DNA of 64,000 bases. It comes from CAZCAQ01 sp964540135 (lineage in GTDB: Bacteria; Patescibacteriota; WWE3; UBA101185; UBA10185). The stretch is taken from the NCBI GenBank assembly GCA_964540135.1, contig CAZILK010000001.1:1-64000 (forward strand), in the 5' to 3' direction. Positions within the stretch are counted from its first letter, which is position 1, and the number at the start of each line of letters is the position of its first letter. Below, piece by piece: positions 8,315 through 18,097 of this stretch. The notes below the pieces were generated by a model. It had not been told where the DNA came from and did no database searches. It worked only from the letters and a program-made list of their open reading frames with translations. The translations under genes and the position numbers were made by a program.

Positions 8315-9839
8315 TATTTACCCATTCATCATACTTCTTGTTCTCTATCTTTTATCCCACGCTATCTTTATTAATTATAACGTAGCGGAATGGGGGGACT
8401 CTTACCGAATGTTAAGAGCAGCCCTTTTTATAAGAGAGGGAGACTATCCGGATGATGAAAAAAGGCCACCGTTATTTTCTGCCATTCTCGCATTAAGTCC
8501 TTCTGCCGTTGAACCAGTACTTTTTGGGAGGATTGTTGTTTTAGTCATAGGGCTTATTAGCTTTGTTGTAGTTTATAAGTTAGCGGTTTATTTTTTCAAA
8601 CAAGCTTATCCAAACAGTGAGGTGCCTTTTACATATTTATTAACAGTAGCCGCTTTTTATGCCTTAAGCCCTGTATCTTTTTACTGGTCTTTAAGAATAA
8701 TGTCTGATGTTTTATTTGTGTTACTGGTTCTTGTTTTCTTTGCGGTCTATTATTTGTACACAAAACAAGGAAAATACCTAATCCTTGGTCTCATATCTGC
8801 GTTAGCTGTTTTCACTAGGTTTGAAGGGTACCTTCTTCCAGGTGCTTTATTATTTACATTTAGTTACGAATTACTAACAGGAACTCCTTTAAAACATATT
8901 GTTAAAAGAGGCTTTGTCTATGCTGTTAGCTTTTTAGTACCTGTCATCCCCTATCTGTATTTAAATAATCCATTTACCTCAAGTTACTTAGATGAGCCTG
9001 CTGGTAGAGCTTATGACTTAAATATGCTTATCGTTTTTGTATTATCGCTTCTCTTTGTACTTGGTATAACTGGGGGAGCGGCACTTATTACCTCAAGACT
9101 TACTGTATTTAAACAACATCCTTTGATTACGTTTTTTGTGTTACTGCAGCTACTTCTCGTGTGCCTTTGGCCGGCTGCTGTACCTAGGCTTTTTTTACCA
9201 ATAATCCCATTTTTAGCGATCATTGCTTCGTTAAATACGCATGAGTATATGCGTACGGGTAGTGTTAAGCCTCTGTTACCCATAGTAGTTTTAGCATTAA
9301 CTGGAGTTTTTGTAATAGGACAGTATCTCCTTAGACTTCAGTTTCTGATTGTGAATAAGCCTGTGTTTGTAGCTGTTGTGACTCTACAGCTTCTGGTTGT
9401 TGCTGCACTTTACCTAAAAAAAGCCCGAATGTTCGTTGGTTTAGTCGTAGTTTCTTGCGTTTTGTGGTCAGTAGCAGTTGTTTCGTCGCATAAAGACTTG
9501 TATACCACCGTTCAAGACGCTGCAAAGTACTCAGTAGGAAACCTATCAGGGGATGTCTTGTCTAATGACACTACCTCTATTATGGACTGGTATTTAAACG
9601 ATTTAGCCCCTACAGACGACGTTTTTGGTTATTATAGACACTTGGATAATGATATTAAAATAGACTATAATGGCTTAGTAAAAGAGAAAAAGTATGAATT
9701 TTTGGTAGTAACTAACGAGGAAAGACCTTACTTTGAGTTCAAACCGGACACGAGGTTCTTAACAGAAATTTATACAAGTACAAAATTTACAAACGGGGCT
9801 AAGTTTTACACAACCGTCTATAAAATAAATTATGAATAA
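8283..9839 (+). CDS. GT-C membrane glycosyltransferase, GT39 (ArnT/PMT)-like
   Basis: A polytopic membrane protein of about 518 residues with roughly 11-12 hydrophobic segments. The first extracytoplasmic loop contains WGDSY (Asp39) and then KRPPLFS, the usual GT39 arrangement of an acidic residue before a PP motif. A short periplasmic-type domain forms the C-terminus. Such enzymes take sugar from polyprenyl-phosphate donors and act outside the membrane. I place the start at 8283 rather than at an upstream ATG at 8256, because the extra residues are not hydrophobic and would deepen the overlap with the GT4 gene. Acceptor unknown. Confidence 0.82.
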   Translation: MLLTTAKKLVSIYPFIILLVLYLLSHAIFINYNVAEWGDSYRMLRAALFIREGDYPDDEKRPPLFSAILALSPSAVEPVLFGRIVVLVIGLISFVVVYKLAVYFFKQAYPNSEVPFTYLLTVAAFYALSPVSFYWSLRIMSDVLFVLLVLVFFAVYYLYTKQGKYLILGLISALAVFTRFEGYLLPGALLFTFSYELLTGTPLKHIVKRGFVYAVSFLVPVIPYLYLNNPFTSSYLDEPAGRAYDLNMLIVFVLSLLFVLGITGGAALITSRLTVFKQHPLITFFVLLQLLLVCLWPAAVPRLFLPIIPFLAIIASLNTHEYMRTGSVKPLLPIVVLALTGVFVIGQYLLRLQFLIVNKPVFVAVVTLQLLVVAALYLKKARMFVGLVVVSCVLWSVAVVSSHKDLYTTVQDAAKYSVGNLSGDVLSNDTTSIMDWYLNDLAPTDDVFGYYRHLDNDIKIDYNGLVKEKKYEFLVVTNEERPYFEFKPDTRFLTEIYTSTKFTNGAKFYTTVYKINYE

Positions 9840-10527
9840 ACTTTCAATTATCATACCTGTCTATAATGAACAAAATACAGTTGAGGAGATAATTCAGCTT
9901 GTTGAGAATGTTGATCTTGGATCAATTGCTAAAGAAGTAGTTATTGTTAATGATGCATCAACAGACGGTACTGCTTCCAAGCTTGAAGAGATAAAAAGAA
10001 AAAAACCAGATATCATTGTTTTAACCCATGAGCAAAATGCGGGCAAAGGCGCTGCTCTTCGAACAGGCATTGCTCATACAACTGGGGATTATGTAATCAT
10101 CCAAGATGCTGATCTTGAGTATGATCCGCAGGAATATAAAAAACTGATAGAGCCGATCGTTGAAAAAAGAGCAGATGTTGTATATGGCTCGCGGTTTTCA
10201 GGCAATTATGAGGATATGTCTAATCTGCATTACTTTGGTAACAAGCTGTTAACTTTAATTACTAATATTTTATTTGGTGTTTTATTAACTGACATGGAGA
10301 CTTGTTATAAACTAACCCCTGGAGATTTTTTACGAAAAATAACCATACACTCAAACAGATTTAATTTTGAACCGGAGATTACAGCTAAGATATTAAAATC
10401 AGGCCTTCGTGTTATTGAGATTCCAATCAGTTATAAAGGAAGAACTCATTCTGAGGGCAAGAAAATAACTTGGAAAGACGGCGTTTCAGCAGTATTTACA
10501 TTACTAAGATTCCGTTTTGTAAATTAA
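9832..10527 (+). CDS. GT2 glycosyltransferase, DPM-like
   Basis: A 231-residue GT-A enzyme with [16 protein letters not shown] and DxD as Asp92-Ala-Asp94, followed by the [10 protein letters not shown] motif typical of polyprenyl-phosphate sugar synthases. It overlaps the GT-C gene before it by eight bases and the DUF2079 gene after it by one base. This pairing of a polyprenyl-phosphate charging enzyme with GT-C enzymes fits a donor-supply role. It has no membrane helices. Confidence 0.9.
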   Translation: MNKLSIIIPVYNEQNTVEEIIQLVENVDLGSIAKEVVIVNDASTDGTASKLEEIKRKKPDIIVLTHEQNAGKGAALRTGIAHTTGDYVIIQDADLEYDPQEYKKLIEPIVEKRADVVYGSRFSGNYEDMSNLHYFGNKLLTLITNILFGVLLTDMETCYKLTPGDFLRKITIHSNRFNFEPEITAKILKSGLRVIEIPISYKGRTHSEGKKITWKDGVSAVFTLLRFRFVN

Positions 10528-12617
10528 TGTTTCAAAAGCTTATACAGCAAAGAGCAAGACTATATTTGCCAATACTTATTGTGTTCAATCTCCTTGTGTT
10601 CGCGCTGTGTGTGAAAATAAATGTCTTTCGCTTTAATAATTTTGATTTCGGTAAGTTTGATCTTGGTAATATGAGCCAGATGGTTTGGTATACCTTAAAC
10701 GGCAAATTAATGTATTTGACTGATTATTTTGGAACTAATTTACCTAGATGGGCAATGAGTCATGTTGACCCAATTCTTTTAATCTTTATTCCAGTGTTTA
10801 TCTTTTTCCCGCATTCACTAACGTTAGTCTTTGGACAAGTAATTCTTGTATTATCTTCTTCTATTATTATTTACAAACTCGGGGATTTAATATTAAAGTC
10901 GTCCTTTGCTGGGCTCCTACTTGGCGTTGCATTTTTATTTTATCCAGCCGTTGGCTTTTTACTCGCCTGGACAGGGTATCACGGTGTTACCGCTGTAATT
11001 CCATTTTTTTTACTCGCTTTTTACATATTTGAAAAAATGCACTTATCGCAAAACTTTTCGCTTCGAAATAGACTTGTATTTTGGGTAATGATTATCGCAA
11101 CGCTTGCCGGTAAAGAGCAGCTATCTCTTTACATACTTGTGTATGGGGTGTTCATTGCTCTTGCAAGAAAAAACCTTAAGTACGGCTTAACTCTTATTAC
11201 ACTTGGTGCTGTTTGGTTTGTTGTCACTTTTGTTGTAATCATTCCCCACTTCGCACCTTATAGAGTAGATGGTTTCAAGCAGTTTTCTGAAGAAATACAA
11301 ATTGACTCAACTCTTGGGCAAGATGTTGGAAAAGATAACTACTTTTTAAGTAGATACAGTGAGTTTGGTGATACATATCTTGAAATTACTCTTGGAATTT
11401 TATTTAATCCGTCAAAATCGGTGGAAATATTTTTTGGTGGGGATAAGCTTGAAAACTTTAATATGACTATGGCGCCTCTTTTGTATGTGCCTCTTTTAGC
11501 ACCACTTCATTTAGCAATTGCAGGTCCTGACTTTTTAATAAACTATCTAACAACAAGCTCAGGCATTGGAACAGCCGAAGTCTATAATCATAGAGTATCA
11601 ATGATTATCCCGCTTCTTTTTATAGCATGTATTTATTTCATTGCGTTTTTTGCAAAGTACTTAGAAAGATTTTTTAAAGTTACCAAAATCTATACTGTTA
11701 CTATCTGTGCTGCTCTTTTACTTATTTCAACCGTTTATCATTCAAAGAAGTATGAGAACCCTGTGTTTTTATGGCTTTTTCAAGCGGTACAAAAAAGAAT
11801 CTCGTACGTAGTCCCTGATGTTTATGCTCAAAATGAAGATAAGTGGCTTGGACTTTATAAACAGGCAGTTGTCGGTGAGCAGATCAGAGTTCCTCATATG
11901 GATACAAAAGACAGATCGTGTGCAAGTAAAATTGTTAAAACTATACCTGACGGTTCTTCTGTGTCAGGACCTGACTATCTTGGGGCGCATTTAGCCTTAA
12001 GAGAAACTTATGCTTTGTTCCCAGCACTTTATACAAAAGCTGACGTTGTTATTGCAGATATCTTTTCACAAAAAGTCTTTGGTATTCTTGGTATAAACCG
12101 TGATATCTTAAATGATCTTGTAGGAAATCTCATTAAACATCCTGATTATGAACTAGCTAGTGCTTGTGGCAACCTTTTTGTATTTAATAAGGTTGGACCG
12201 CACAATAAAACAGATAAATTACCAATTCAGGAATATTTTAGATATGAGGAGAAGTTTAACTATCCGGTTTCTTTAAGCCTTTATGTTGTTGACTATGATT
12301 TTCCAACAACACTTGAAGTTGGCAAAACAAAACCGGCAAGATTTGTATTTATTAAAAGAGACGATGATTCACTAACTGATTACTTTTCGTTTATATCTCT
12401 TGTAAATGTTAAAGATAACTCTTTGTACCAGGTTGCAAACATCTCATCTTTTGGGCTTAAGACTTTGGGGGATTGGGAAGAAGGTATGTATTACGAAGAG
12501 AAGCTTGACCTCGCTGTACCAAAATTTGTTGAGCCTGGGCTTTACAGAGCCTTTGTTGGTATAACAAACCAAAGCAAGACTAGAAGCCTGTACCTTGGTG
12601 AGGTGGTCATTAAATGA
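10527..12617 (+). CDS. DUF2079-family polytopic membrane protein
   Basis: A protein of about 696 residues with many hydrophobic segments in the first 420 residues and a soluble C-terminal region. The N-terminal loop has the DUF2079 hallmark FDLGNMSQMVW, followed by WAMSHVDPILL and a long periplasmic loop. DUF2079 proteins are thought to be GT-C-fold transferases, though the reaction is not established. The start at 10527 (TAATG overlap with the preceding stop) is preferred over one 57 bases upstream. It ends through an overlap with the flippase gene. Confidence 0.85.
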   Translation: MFQKLIQQRARLYLPILIVFNLLVFALCVKINVFRFNNFDFGKFDLGNMSQMVWYTLNGKLMYLTDYFGTNLPRWAMSHVDPILLIFIPVFIFFPHSLTLVFGQVILVLSSSIIIYKLGDLILKSSFAGLLLGVAFLFYPAVGFLLAWTGYHGVTAVIPFFLLAFYIFEKMHLSQNFSLRNRLVFWVMIIATLAGKEQLSLYILVYGVFIALARKNLKYGLTLITLGAVWFVVTFVVIIPHFAPYRVDGFKQFSEEIQIDSTLGQDVGKDNYFLSRYSEFGDTYLEITLGILFNPSKSVEIFFGGDKLENFNMTMAPLLYVPLLAPLHLAIAGPDFLINYLTTSSGIGTAEVYNHRVSMIIPLLFIACIYFIAFFAKYLERFFKVTKIYTVTICAALLLISTVYHSKKYENPVFLWLFQAVQKRISYVVPDVYAQNEDKWLGLYKQAVVGEQIRVPHMDTKDRSCASKIVKTIPDGSSVSGPDYLGAHLALRETYALFPALYTKADVVIADIFSQKVFGILGINRDILNDLVGNLIKHPDYELASACGNLFVFNKVGPHNKTDKLPIQEYFRYEEKFNYPVSLSLYVVDYDFPTTLEVGKTKPARFVFIKRDDDSLTDYFSFISLVNVKDNSLYQVANISSFGLKTLGDWEEGMYYEEKLDLAVPKFVEPGLYRAFVGITNQSKTRSLYLGEVVIK

Positions 12618-14113
12618 AAGACTTAGGAAAATGGCAGGCTGTTAGTTTTATATCACGTGTTCTATCTCAGATAATAGGGCTCAGCTCAAGCATCATTATT
12701 CCCCGTATATTGTCTGTTGGGGAATTCGGTGTTATTGGACTTGCAAATTCAATTGGCAAGTCATTTGGGGTTACACAGAATCTAGGACTTGCATCTGGTA
12801 GTACAAGAGAAATTTCAAAACACTCAAACACACAAGAAGACATTTTTAAGATCTTTGTAACATCTTTATTTATTAAATATATAATTAGTTTTCCTCTTGC
12901 ATTTGGACTTTTTCTTTTTGCTGAAAAAATAGCTGTTGGTAAGTACAACGCACCAGAGGTAGTTACACCTCTTAGAATATATGCAGCTATTTTAATTGTT
13001 CAGAATGTCCAAAGCTTGTTTAATTCAGTTGTTCAAGGTATGCAGCGGTTTAAATTGCTATTTACGTACCAGATTGCCATCTCACTTATAAATGTCGCTT
13101 TATTTATTCCACTTGTATATTTTTATCGAGCTAATGGCTATTTTTATGCATCGCTCATTTTTAACTTAATATCTTCCATTCTCATGGGTATCCTTGCCAT
13201 GTGGCCACTTAGAAAGTACTTTGTATTGCCAACTAAAGATGAGTTTAAAAAAATCTCAAAAGCTGTATTTGCGGTGAGTCTTGGAGTTTATGCTGTAAAA
13301 ATTATATTTACATTTTGGGAAGGTGTCGGCCCGTTAGTTTTAGGACTCCACTTAGACACAGTCCAAATAGGCCTTTTTAGCTTAGCACTGCTGTATAGCG
13401 GTAAGCTCATGACTTTATCTGACTCTGTTACCGATGTTAACTTATCAGTGTTCTCCAAAGAATACTCTCTTGATAGCTCGTTATTTAAAGAGTTGTTTAC
13501 TTCTAATTTTAATAAACTTTTTGCAATAGTTGCATTTATGGCTTTTGGTGCGACTTTTTGGCGATTTGAAATAGTTACGCTATTTTTTGGCGATAAGTAC
13601 CTGTATTCTCTTGGTCTTATCCCTGCAATCATGTATGGTTTTGTATTCTATTCGTTTATAAATATTGTGAAGTCCAGCATCTTTGTTCCAGCAAAGCTGA
13701 TTCGAGAAATTGTTTTGTGTTACGTTCTTATGATTCTTGGAACTCTCGCCACTTACGCAGTACTTGCAGCGTCTTTATTTCAAGGGGAGAAGCTTTTTGC
13801 TATGGCTTTTGGGATGCTTAGCGGTGCTTTCCTGTGTTATTTTGTTGCAGCGATTATTGCCTTTAACAAACTAAAACTTAAGATGTTTAGCATATCGCAT
13901 GCTGTAATTTTAATACTCATGGCAGTTGCCATTGCATCTAGTGCTTATTTTAACTCTTATGTACTACAGCTCTTTACAACAGGCTTAATGCTTACTACCA
14001 AGCTTGTGATGTTCTTTATGTATTCGGTTATTTTTTATCTCTTAGTAAAACAGTTTAACTTTTTTAAACTTTCAGATATAAAGCTATTTTCAAAGTTTAG
14101 GAAAAAATCATGA
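12614..14113 (+). CDS. Wzx-like oligosaccharide flippase
   Basis: A 499-residue membrane protein with about 14 hydrophobic segments, starting with SFISRVLSQIIGLSSSIIIPR and GEFGVIGLA, the typical N-terminus of polysaccharide biosynthesis (MOP superfamily) flippases. It should move a lipid-linked oligosaccharide from the inner to the outer leaflet. It is coupled to both neighbours by ATGA overlaps. A second flippase of the same superfamily lies at 19720, so the locus may handle two different lipid-linked products. Confidence 0.88.
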   Translation: MKDLGKWQAVSFISRVLSQIIGLSSSIIIPRILSVGEFGVIGLANSIGKSFGVTQNLGLASGSTREISKHSNTQEDIFKIFVTSLFIKYIISFPLAFGLFLFAEKIAVGKYNAPEVVTPLRIYAAILIVQNVQSLFNSVVQGMQRFKLLFTYQIAISLINVALFIPLVYFYRANGYFYASLIFNLISSILMGILAMWPLRKYFVLPTKDEFKKISKAVFAVSLGVYAVKIIFTFWEGVGPLVLGLHLDTVQIGLFSLALLYSGKLMTLSDSVTDVNLSVFSKEYSLDSSLFKELFTSNFNKLFAIVAFMAFGATFWRFEIVTLFFGDKYLYSLGLIPAIMYGFVFYSFINIVKSSIFVPAKLIREIVLCYVLMILGTLATYAVLAASLFQGEKLFAMAFGMLSGAFLCYFVAAIIAFNKLKLKMFSISHAVILILMAVAIASSAYFNSYVLQLFTTGLMLTTKLVMFFMYSVIFYLLVKQFNFFKLSDIKLFSKFRKKS

Positions 14114-15030
14114 AAAAAACTATCCTGAAGCTTACTACCAGTGCTTTATTTTTGTATCTGACTTTTAGGCAAGTCGAGTTTGATAAAGTTGGAGAAATAC
14201 TAAAAGACTCAAAACCGGAATTCTTTTTTCTTATGGCTGTGTTGATTATTTTAAACTATGTATTTAGCTCTATCCGCTGGCGAAAACTTTTTTTAGATAC
14301 AAAGGTTGTACCAAATCTTGCATATATGCTTAGACTTTATTTTAAAGGGTCCTTTTTTAATAATTTCTTACCAACAAGTATTGGCGGGGACTCATATAAA
14401 GTTTTTAAACTTAGTAAAAGAACCGGTGATCCAGTTAATGCATTTGCTTCGACTTTCATGGACCGCTTCACTGGGTTTGTTATTTTAGTCTTTATTTCGT
14501 ATATTGGTTTCATCTTCACTTACTCTCAATGGTTTTCGTTATTAAGAGGCTGGCTATCCAGTGATTTACTTGTATATGCTGTTTTAATAACTTGTGTACT
14601 TGGTTTTTGGGTTGGCACTGTTTCTTTTTTTATTATCGTTAAACTACTTGCGCCAAAGATTGCTTTTGCTGATAAATTACTCAAGGTATTCTTGCAGTAT
14701 AAAGTGAATAAAGCTATTTTGATCTGGTCGTTAGTCACCTCAGTTGTTGTTCAGTTAATCGCGATCTTTACTCAGTATTTTTCGTTCGTAGCTCTTGGAA
14801 GTGTGCCAAACATATTCTACTCACTGTTTGTGATCCCCATCATTACTTTGGCAGGCTTTTTTATACCTTCAATCAACGGTTTTGGAGTACAAGACTATTT
14901 ATTTGTGAGACTCTTTGAGCCTGCAGGCATTCCAGAGGCTGTAGCTATAAGCGCATCACTTGCGTATCATTTCTTTAGATTAGTTGTGAGTGTTATTGGA
15001 GGGGTATTTTATGCTGTGGATAAAGACTAA
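14110..15030 (+). CDS. Flippase-like LPG-synthase transmembrane-domain protein
   Basis: A 306-residue polytopic protein (about seven to eight segments) of the lysylphosphatidylglycerol-synthase TM family (UPF0104/AglD-like). The diagnostic pattern LPTSIGGDSYKVF is followed by FASTFMDRFTG, and the C-terminal part has the GFGVQDYLF motif. It lacks the cytosolic aminoacyl-transferase domain of MprF, so lysine transfer is unlikely. In archaea and bacteria such stand-alone proteins occur in glycan loci and are suggested to help polyprenyl-phosphate sugar handling. It overlaps the flippase by ATGA. Confidence 0.85.
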   Translation: MKKTILKLTTSALFLYLTFRQVEFDKVGEILKDSKPEFFFLMAVLIILNYVFSSIRWRKLFLDTKVVPNLAYMLRLYFKGSFFNNFLPTSIGGDSYKVFKLSKRTGDPVNAFASTFMDRFTGFVILVFISYIGFIFTYSQWFSLLRGWLSSDLLVYAVLITCVLGFWVGTVSFFIIVKLLAPKIAFADKLLKVFLQYKVNKAILIWSLVTSVVVQLIAIFTQYFSFVALGSVPNIFYSLFVIPIITLAGFFIPSINGFGVQDYLFVRLFEPAGIPEAVAISASLAYHFFRLVVSVIGGVFYAVDKD

Positions 15031-16672
15031 TATAAAGCTGCTATCCATAATAGTTTTTGTATTTTTGTATCTAGTTCTTCATATTCCTAATTTAGCAATA
15101 AATGAATTAAATCCAGATGCAGTCAATTGGCACAAAAGGTCCGAGCAGTTTATTGCTGCTATAAAAACAAAAGACTTTGAAAAAACATCTCAGCATTACC
15201 ATCCCGGTGTAACTATTATGTGGATTGTTGGTGTTCCGGTTGAACTTGCAAAGCAGTTTTTGGGTTATGGGGAGGTATATAACAGTGAAAATTATGAAAC
15301 ATACCATTTGTTTGCAAAACTCAGTCTTATAAGTGTTAATCTGGTTCTATCTCTACTTCTCATCTTTTTCCTGTCAAAGATTACAGGATTTAAACTAGGG
15401 TTTTTGACGGTATTTCTGCTAAACCTAGAGCCATTCTTTTTAGGCAATGCCAAGATTCTTCATATGGATGTATTGTTTAGTAATTTTGTTATTTTAACGC
15501 TTGTTCTCGCCTTTTTAACAGTAAGGACAAAAAATAGCTACTACGTAGTGCTAAGTAGTTTTTTTGCAGCTATGTCGGTGTTAACACGAAGTATTGGAAT
15601 TGGTTTAATACCTTTTATACTGATGTACTTTATCCATTACATTGTCGTTTCAAAGAACAAGTCTTTCATAAGGTTGGTATTTGTATTTGTTACTGCTTTT
15701 ATGGTAATCACGGTTATGTTTTTTCCGGCCCTCTGGGTAGCGCCAATAAAAACTATCGATGAGATTTTCTCACGAAGCTATTCAATTGGGGTTGAGGATG
15801 GGCATACGCAGTTCTACTTTGGTAAAGAAACAGAAAATCCAGGGTTCACATTTTATCCGGTTATTTTCTTACTTCGAATGTCGCCGTTTATTCTACTTGG
15901 TTTTAGCTCTTTTCTACTACATAAATTGAGACTACTTAAAGAGCATAAGAAAGAAATGATTTCTGAGCTTAAAGACTTATCATTTATAAAACCGCCAATC
16001 TCATTTGATAGGTTTATTACAGTTTTTTACTTAGGGTATTTCTTTGTCATGTTTATTGCCTCAAAGAAGCTTGATAGGTATATGCTTCCCTTGTATTTTC
16101 TTATGGTTTTATTTTCTCTCAAAGGCTATCAGCTTTTGTATGCAAAGTGGTCAAGTAAGCTTTTTGTATATTGCATCTCGCTGCTTTTTGTATTTACCGT
16201 AGTAAAACCAATATCAACCTTATCGCCATATGAGTTTTTGTATTACTCCCCGCTTTTTAAAAACGCTCAAACAGCAAATAGTGTAGTTGGGTTTAAAGAT
16301 TTTGGTATGGGCATGAGTAGCTTAAAAACGCTCATGTTAGATAGGTACTCATGTATTGAAGGAGAGTACTCATACCCCAGAAACTTTCGAGTTGAGTATA
16401 AAGATGCGACGTATGTGTGTCCGACAGTTAGAGCTAAGGTAAATGTTGGTATTTATACCTCCAAAAATCTTGCCGAGCTTTACGGTAACACTAATACTAA
16501 AAATACCAGGTTTTCAAAACCGAATGAATACAATGTTTATCTTAGAGTAATAAATGGCGAGATGCCTAAAAAGATTAGAACCAATGGACTTGTTTATAAA
16601 CATGATGCCTCAATCCTCATTGGGGATTTAGAGTTATGGAGAATTTATGTTAGATCAACTCAAGAAGAATAA
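15011..16672 (+). CDS. GT-C membrane glycosyltransferase, GT39-like (paralogue 1)
   Basis: A protein of about 553 residues with around 11 hydrophobic segments. The first loop carries NPDAVNW (Asp36) and YHPGVTIMW (about 63-71). A mid-loop motif with PALWV, a GVEDGH-like segment, FYFGKE and FYPV follows, and then SSKKLDRYMLP-like residues near the cytoplasmic end. All of these recur in the gene at 18098, so the two are paralogues. The ATG at 15011 avoids an upstream start 21 bases earlier that would deepen the overlap with the preceding gene. It probably uses a polyprenyl-phosphate sugar outside the membrane. Confidence 0.82.
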   Translation: MLWIKTNIKLLSIIVFVFLYLVLHIPNLAINELNPDAVNWHKRSEQFIAAIKTKDFEKTSQHYHPGVTIMWIVGVPVELAKQFLGYGEVYNSENYETYHLFAKLSLISVNLVLSLLLIFFLSKITGFKLGFLTVFLLNLEPFFLGNAKILHMDVLFSNFVILTLVLAFLTVRTKNSYYVVLSSFFAAMSVLTRSIGIGLIPFILMYFIHYIVVSKNKSFIRLVFVFVTAFMVITVMFFPALWVAPIKTIDEIFSRSYSIGVEDGHTQFYFGKETENPGFTFYPVIFLLRMSPFILLGFSSFLLHKLRLLKEHKKEMISELKDLSFIKPPISFDRFITVFYLGYFFVMFIASKKLDRYMLPLYFLMVLFSLKGYQLLYAKWSSKLFVYCISLLFVFTVVKPISTLSPYEFLYYSPLFKNAQTANSVVGFKDFGMGMSSLKTLMLDRYSCIEGEYSYPRNFRVEYKDATYVCPTVRAKVNVGIYTSKNLAELYGNTNTKNTRFSKPNEYNVYLRVINGEMPKKIRTNGLVYKHDASILIGDLELWRIYVRSTQEE

Positions 16673-18095
16673 AGAGCTTATATTGATATTTCTACTTGCT
16701 CTAGTCCTTAGAGTAATTGGAGTTTGGCATGGTTACCCTCTTGTTTTTAATGTAGATGAGCCAGCACTAGTTCGTTCCTCTCTTGGGATTGGGTTTAATA
16801 TAAATCCGCATCATTTTGACTGGCCGCATTTTCATTATTATTTAAACTACATAATTTATTTCTTCTACATAAAGTTTAGAGGGCTGGTTTTAGATTTTGA
16901 GGTTTTAAAATCAACATTCTTATGGCGTGATCCAATAGTATTTTACCTTTTGTCACGTACTTTTAATGCATTTCTAGGGGCCTTAACAGTTGTACCTCTT
17001 TATCTAACAGGTTCTAGACTTCATAGCAGGAAAGCCGGTTTATTCACGGCTCTTTTTTTTAGTGTTTTTCCGCTACATGTTAGAGTTTCACATTTTGCTT
17101 TGATTGATGTTCCGACAGTATTTTGGCTATCTTGGGCTATTTATTTTGCAGCAAAAGTGTTAACAGATAATAGAACTAGAAACTATTTAGCCTCTGGATT
17201 GTTCTCTGGTTTTGCAATGAGCGCAAAGTATAACGGGTTATTTGCAGGAACAGCTTTATTGGGCACCCATCTTATAACCTTAGCTCGCAATAAGTCTTTA
17301 ATTAAGACTCCATCTTTTTATTTTAAACCTGCAATAGCACTTATCTTTTGTGGTCTTGCGTTTTTAATCGGAACACCGTTTGCACTTTTTGATTACCAGA
17401 CATTTATTAGAACCGATTCTTCTGTTGGTGCTTTGTGGCAATTTACTAATGTAGGGAGCGTTGATTTTGCTCATAGAGTTAAAAACTTTTTTGTAACCTC
17501 ACCAACAAAGCTATTTAATGATCTTGGATTCATACCGGTCTTGGTTTTTGCGCTGTATGTAGTTTATTCACTAAAAGATATAGTAGCTAAAAATAAAGAA
17601 AAGACTGCTGTCTTTGCATTTATTGTAATTCCACTTCTCATTATAGTTTTTAGTGTATCTGGGTTTGAAAAAACACGTTCCCATTACTATTTGATTTGCT
17701 ATCCTTTTATAGCTCTTGGTATGGGTGTCTTTTTAGCGCAATATATTAAGCGAGTATTACTTTTATTTTGTATACCTTTAGCTTTAAGTCTTTTTCAGGT
17801 TTATATATTGTCGGTTAAAGATACGCGAAATGTAGCTTGGGAATATCTACAAAGACAACCTAAGACCTTGGTTGTATACAATGATCCTGATTTTCTCCAG
17901 GTCGCCTTAAAGCTTAAAAGGGTAACTGAGGTGAAAAAAGTTAAAGGTTATGATCCGACTAACTTTAAAAGACCAGCATATTGGGTTGTTCTTGAACCAA
18001 AGACTAAGAAACTGCCGCCTAATCTTCAGTCACAGCTTCTCATTGATTCTACTTATAGAAATGGCCCTAATATTGAGATATTCTATCTAAAGTAA
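16647..18095 (+). CDS. GT-C membrane glycosyltransferase, GT39-like
   Basis: A 482-residue polytopic protein with the classical GT39 first-loop motif NVDEPALV (Asp37, Glu38) and a PHFHYYL segment in place of the usual PPL motif. About ten membrane helices are followed by a short C-terminal domain. It lies between the two paralogous GT39-like genes but is not closely similar to them. It overlaps the upstream gene by 26 bases, consistent with a single operon. Substrate unknown. Confidence 0.84.
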   Translation: MLDQLKKNKELILIFLLALVLRVIGVWHGYPLVFNVDEPALVRSSLGIGFNINPHHFDWPHFHYYLNYIIYFFYIKFRGLVLDFEVLKSTFLWRDPIVFYLLSRTFNAFLGALTVVPLYLTGSRLHSRKAGLFTALFFSVFPLHVRVSHFALIDVPTVFWLSWAIYFAAKVLTDNRTRNYLASGLFSGFAMSAKYNGLFAGTALLGTHLITLARNKSLIKTPSFYFKPAIALIFCGLAFLIGTPFALFDYQTFIRTDSSVGALWQFTNVGSVDFAHRVKNFFVTSPTKLFNDLGFIPVLVFALYVVYSLKDIVAKNKEKTAVFAFIVIPLLIIVFSVSGFEKTRSHYYLICYPFIALGMGVFLAQYIKRVLLLFCIPLALSLFQVYILSVKDTRNVAWEYLQRQPKTLVVYNDPDFLQVALKLKRVTEVKKVKGYDPTNFKRPAYWVVLEPKTKKLPPNLQSQLLIDSTYRNGPNIEIFYLK

Positions 18096-18097
18096 TT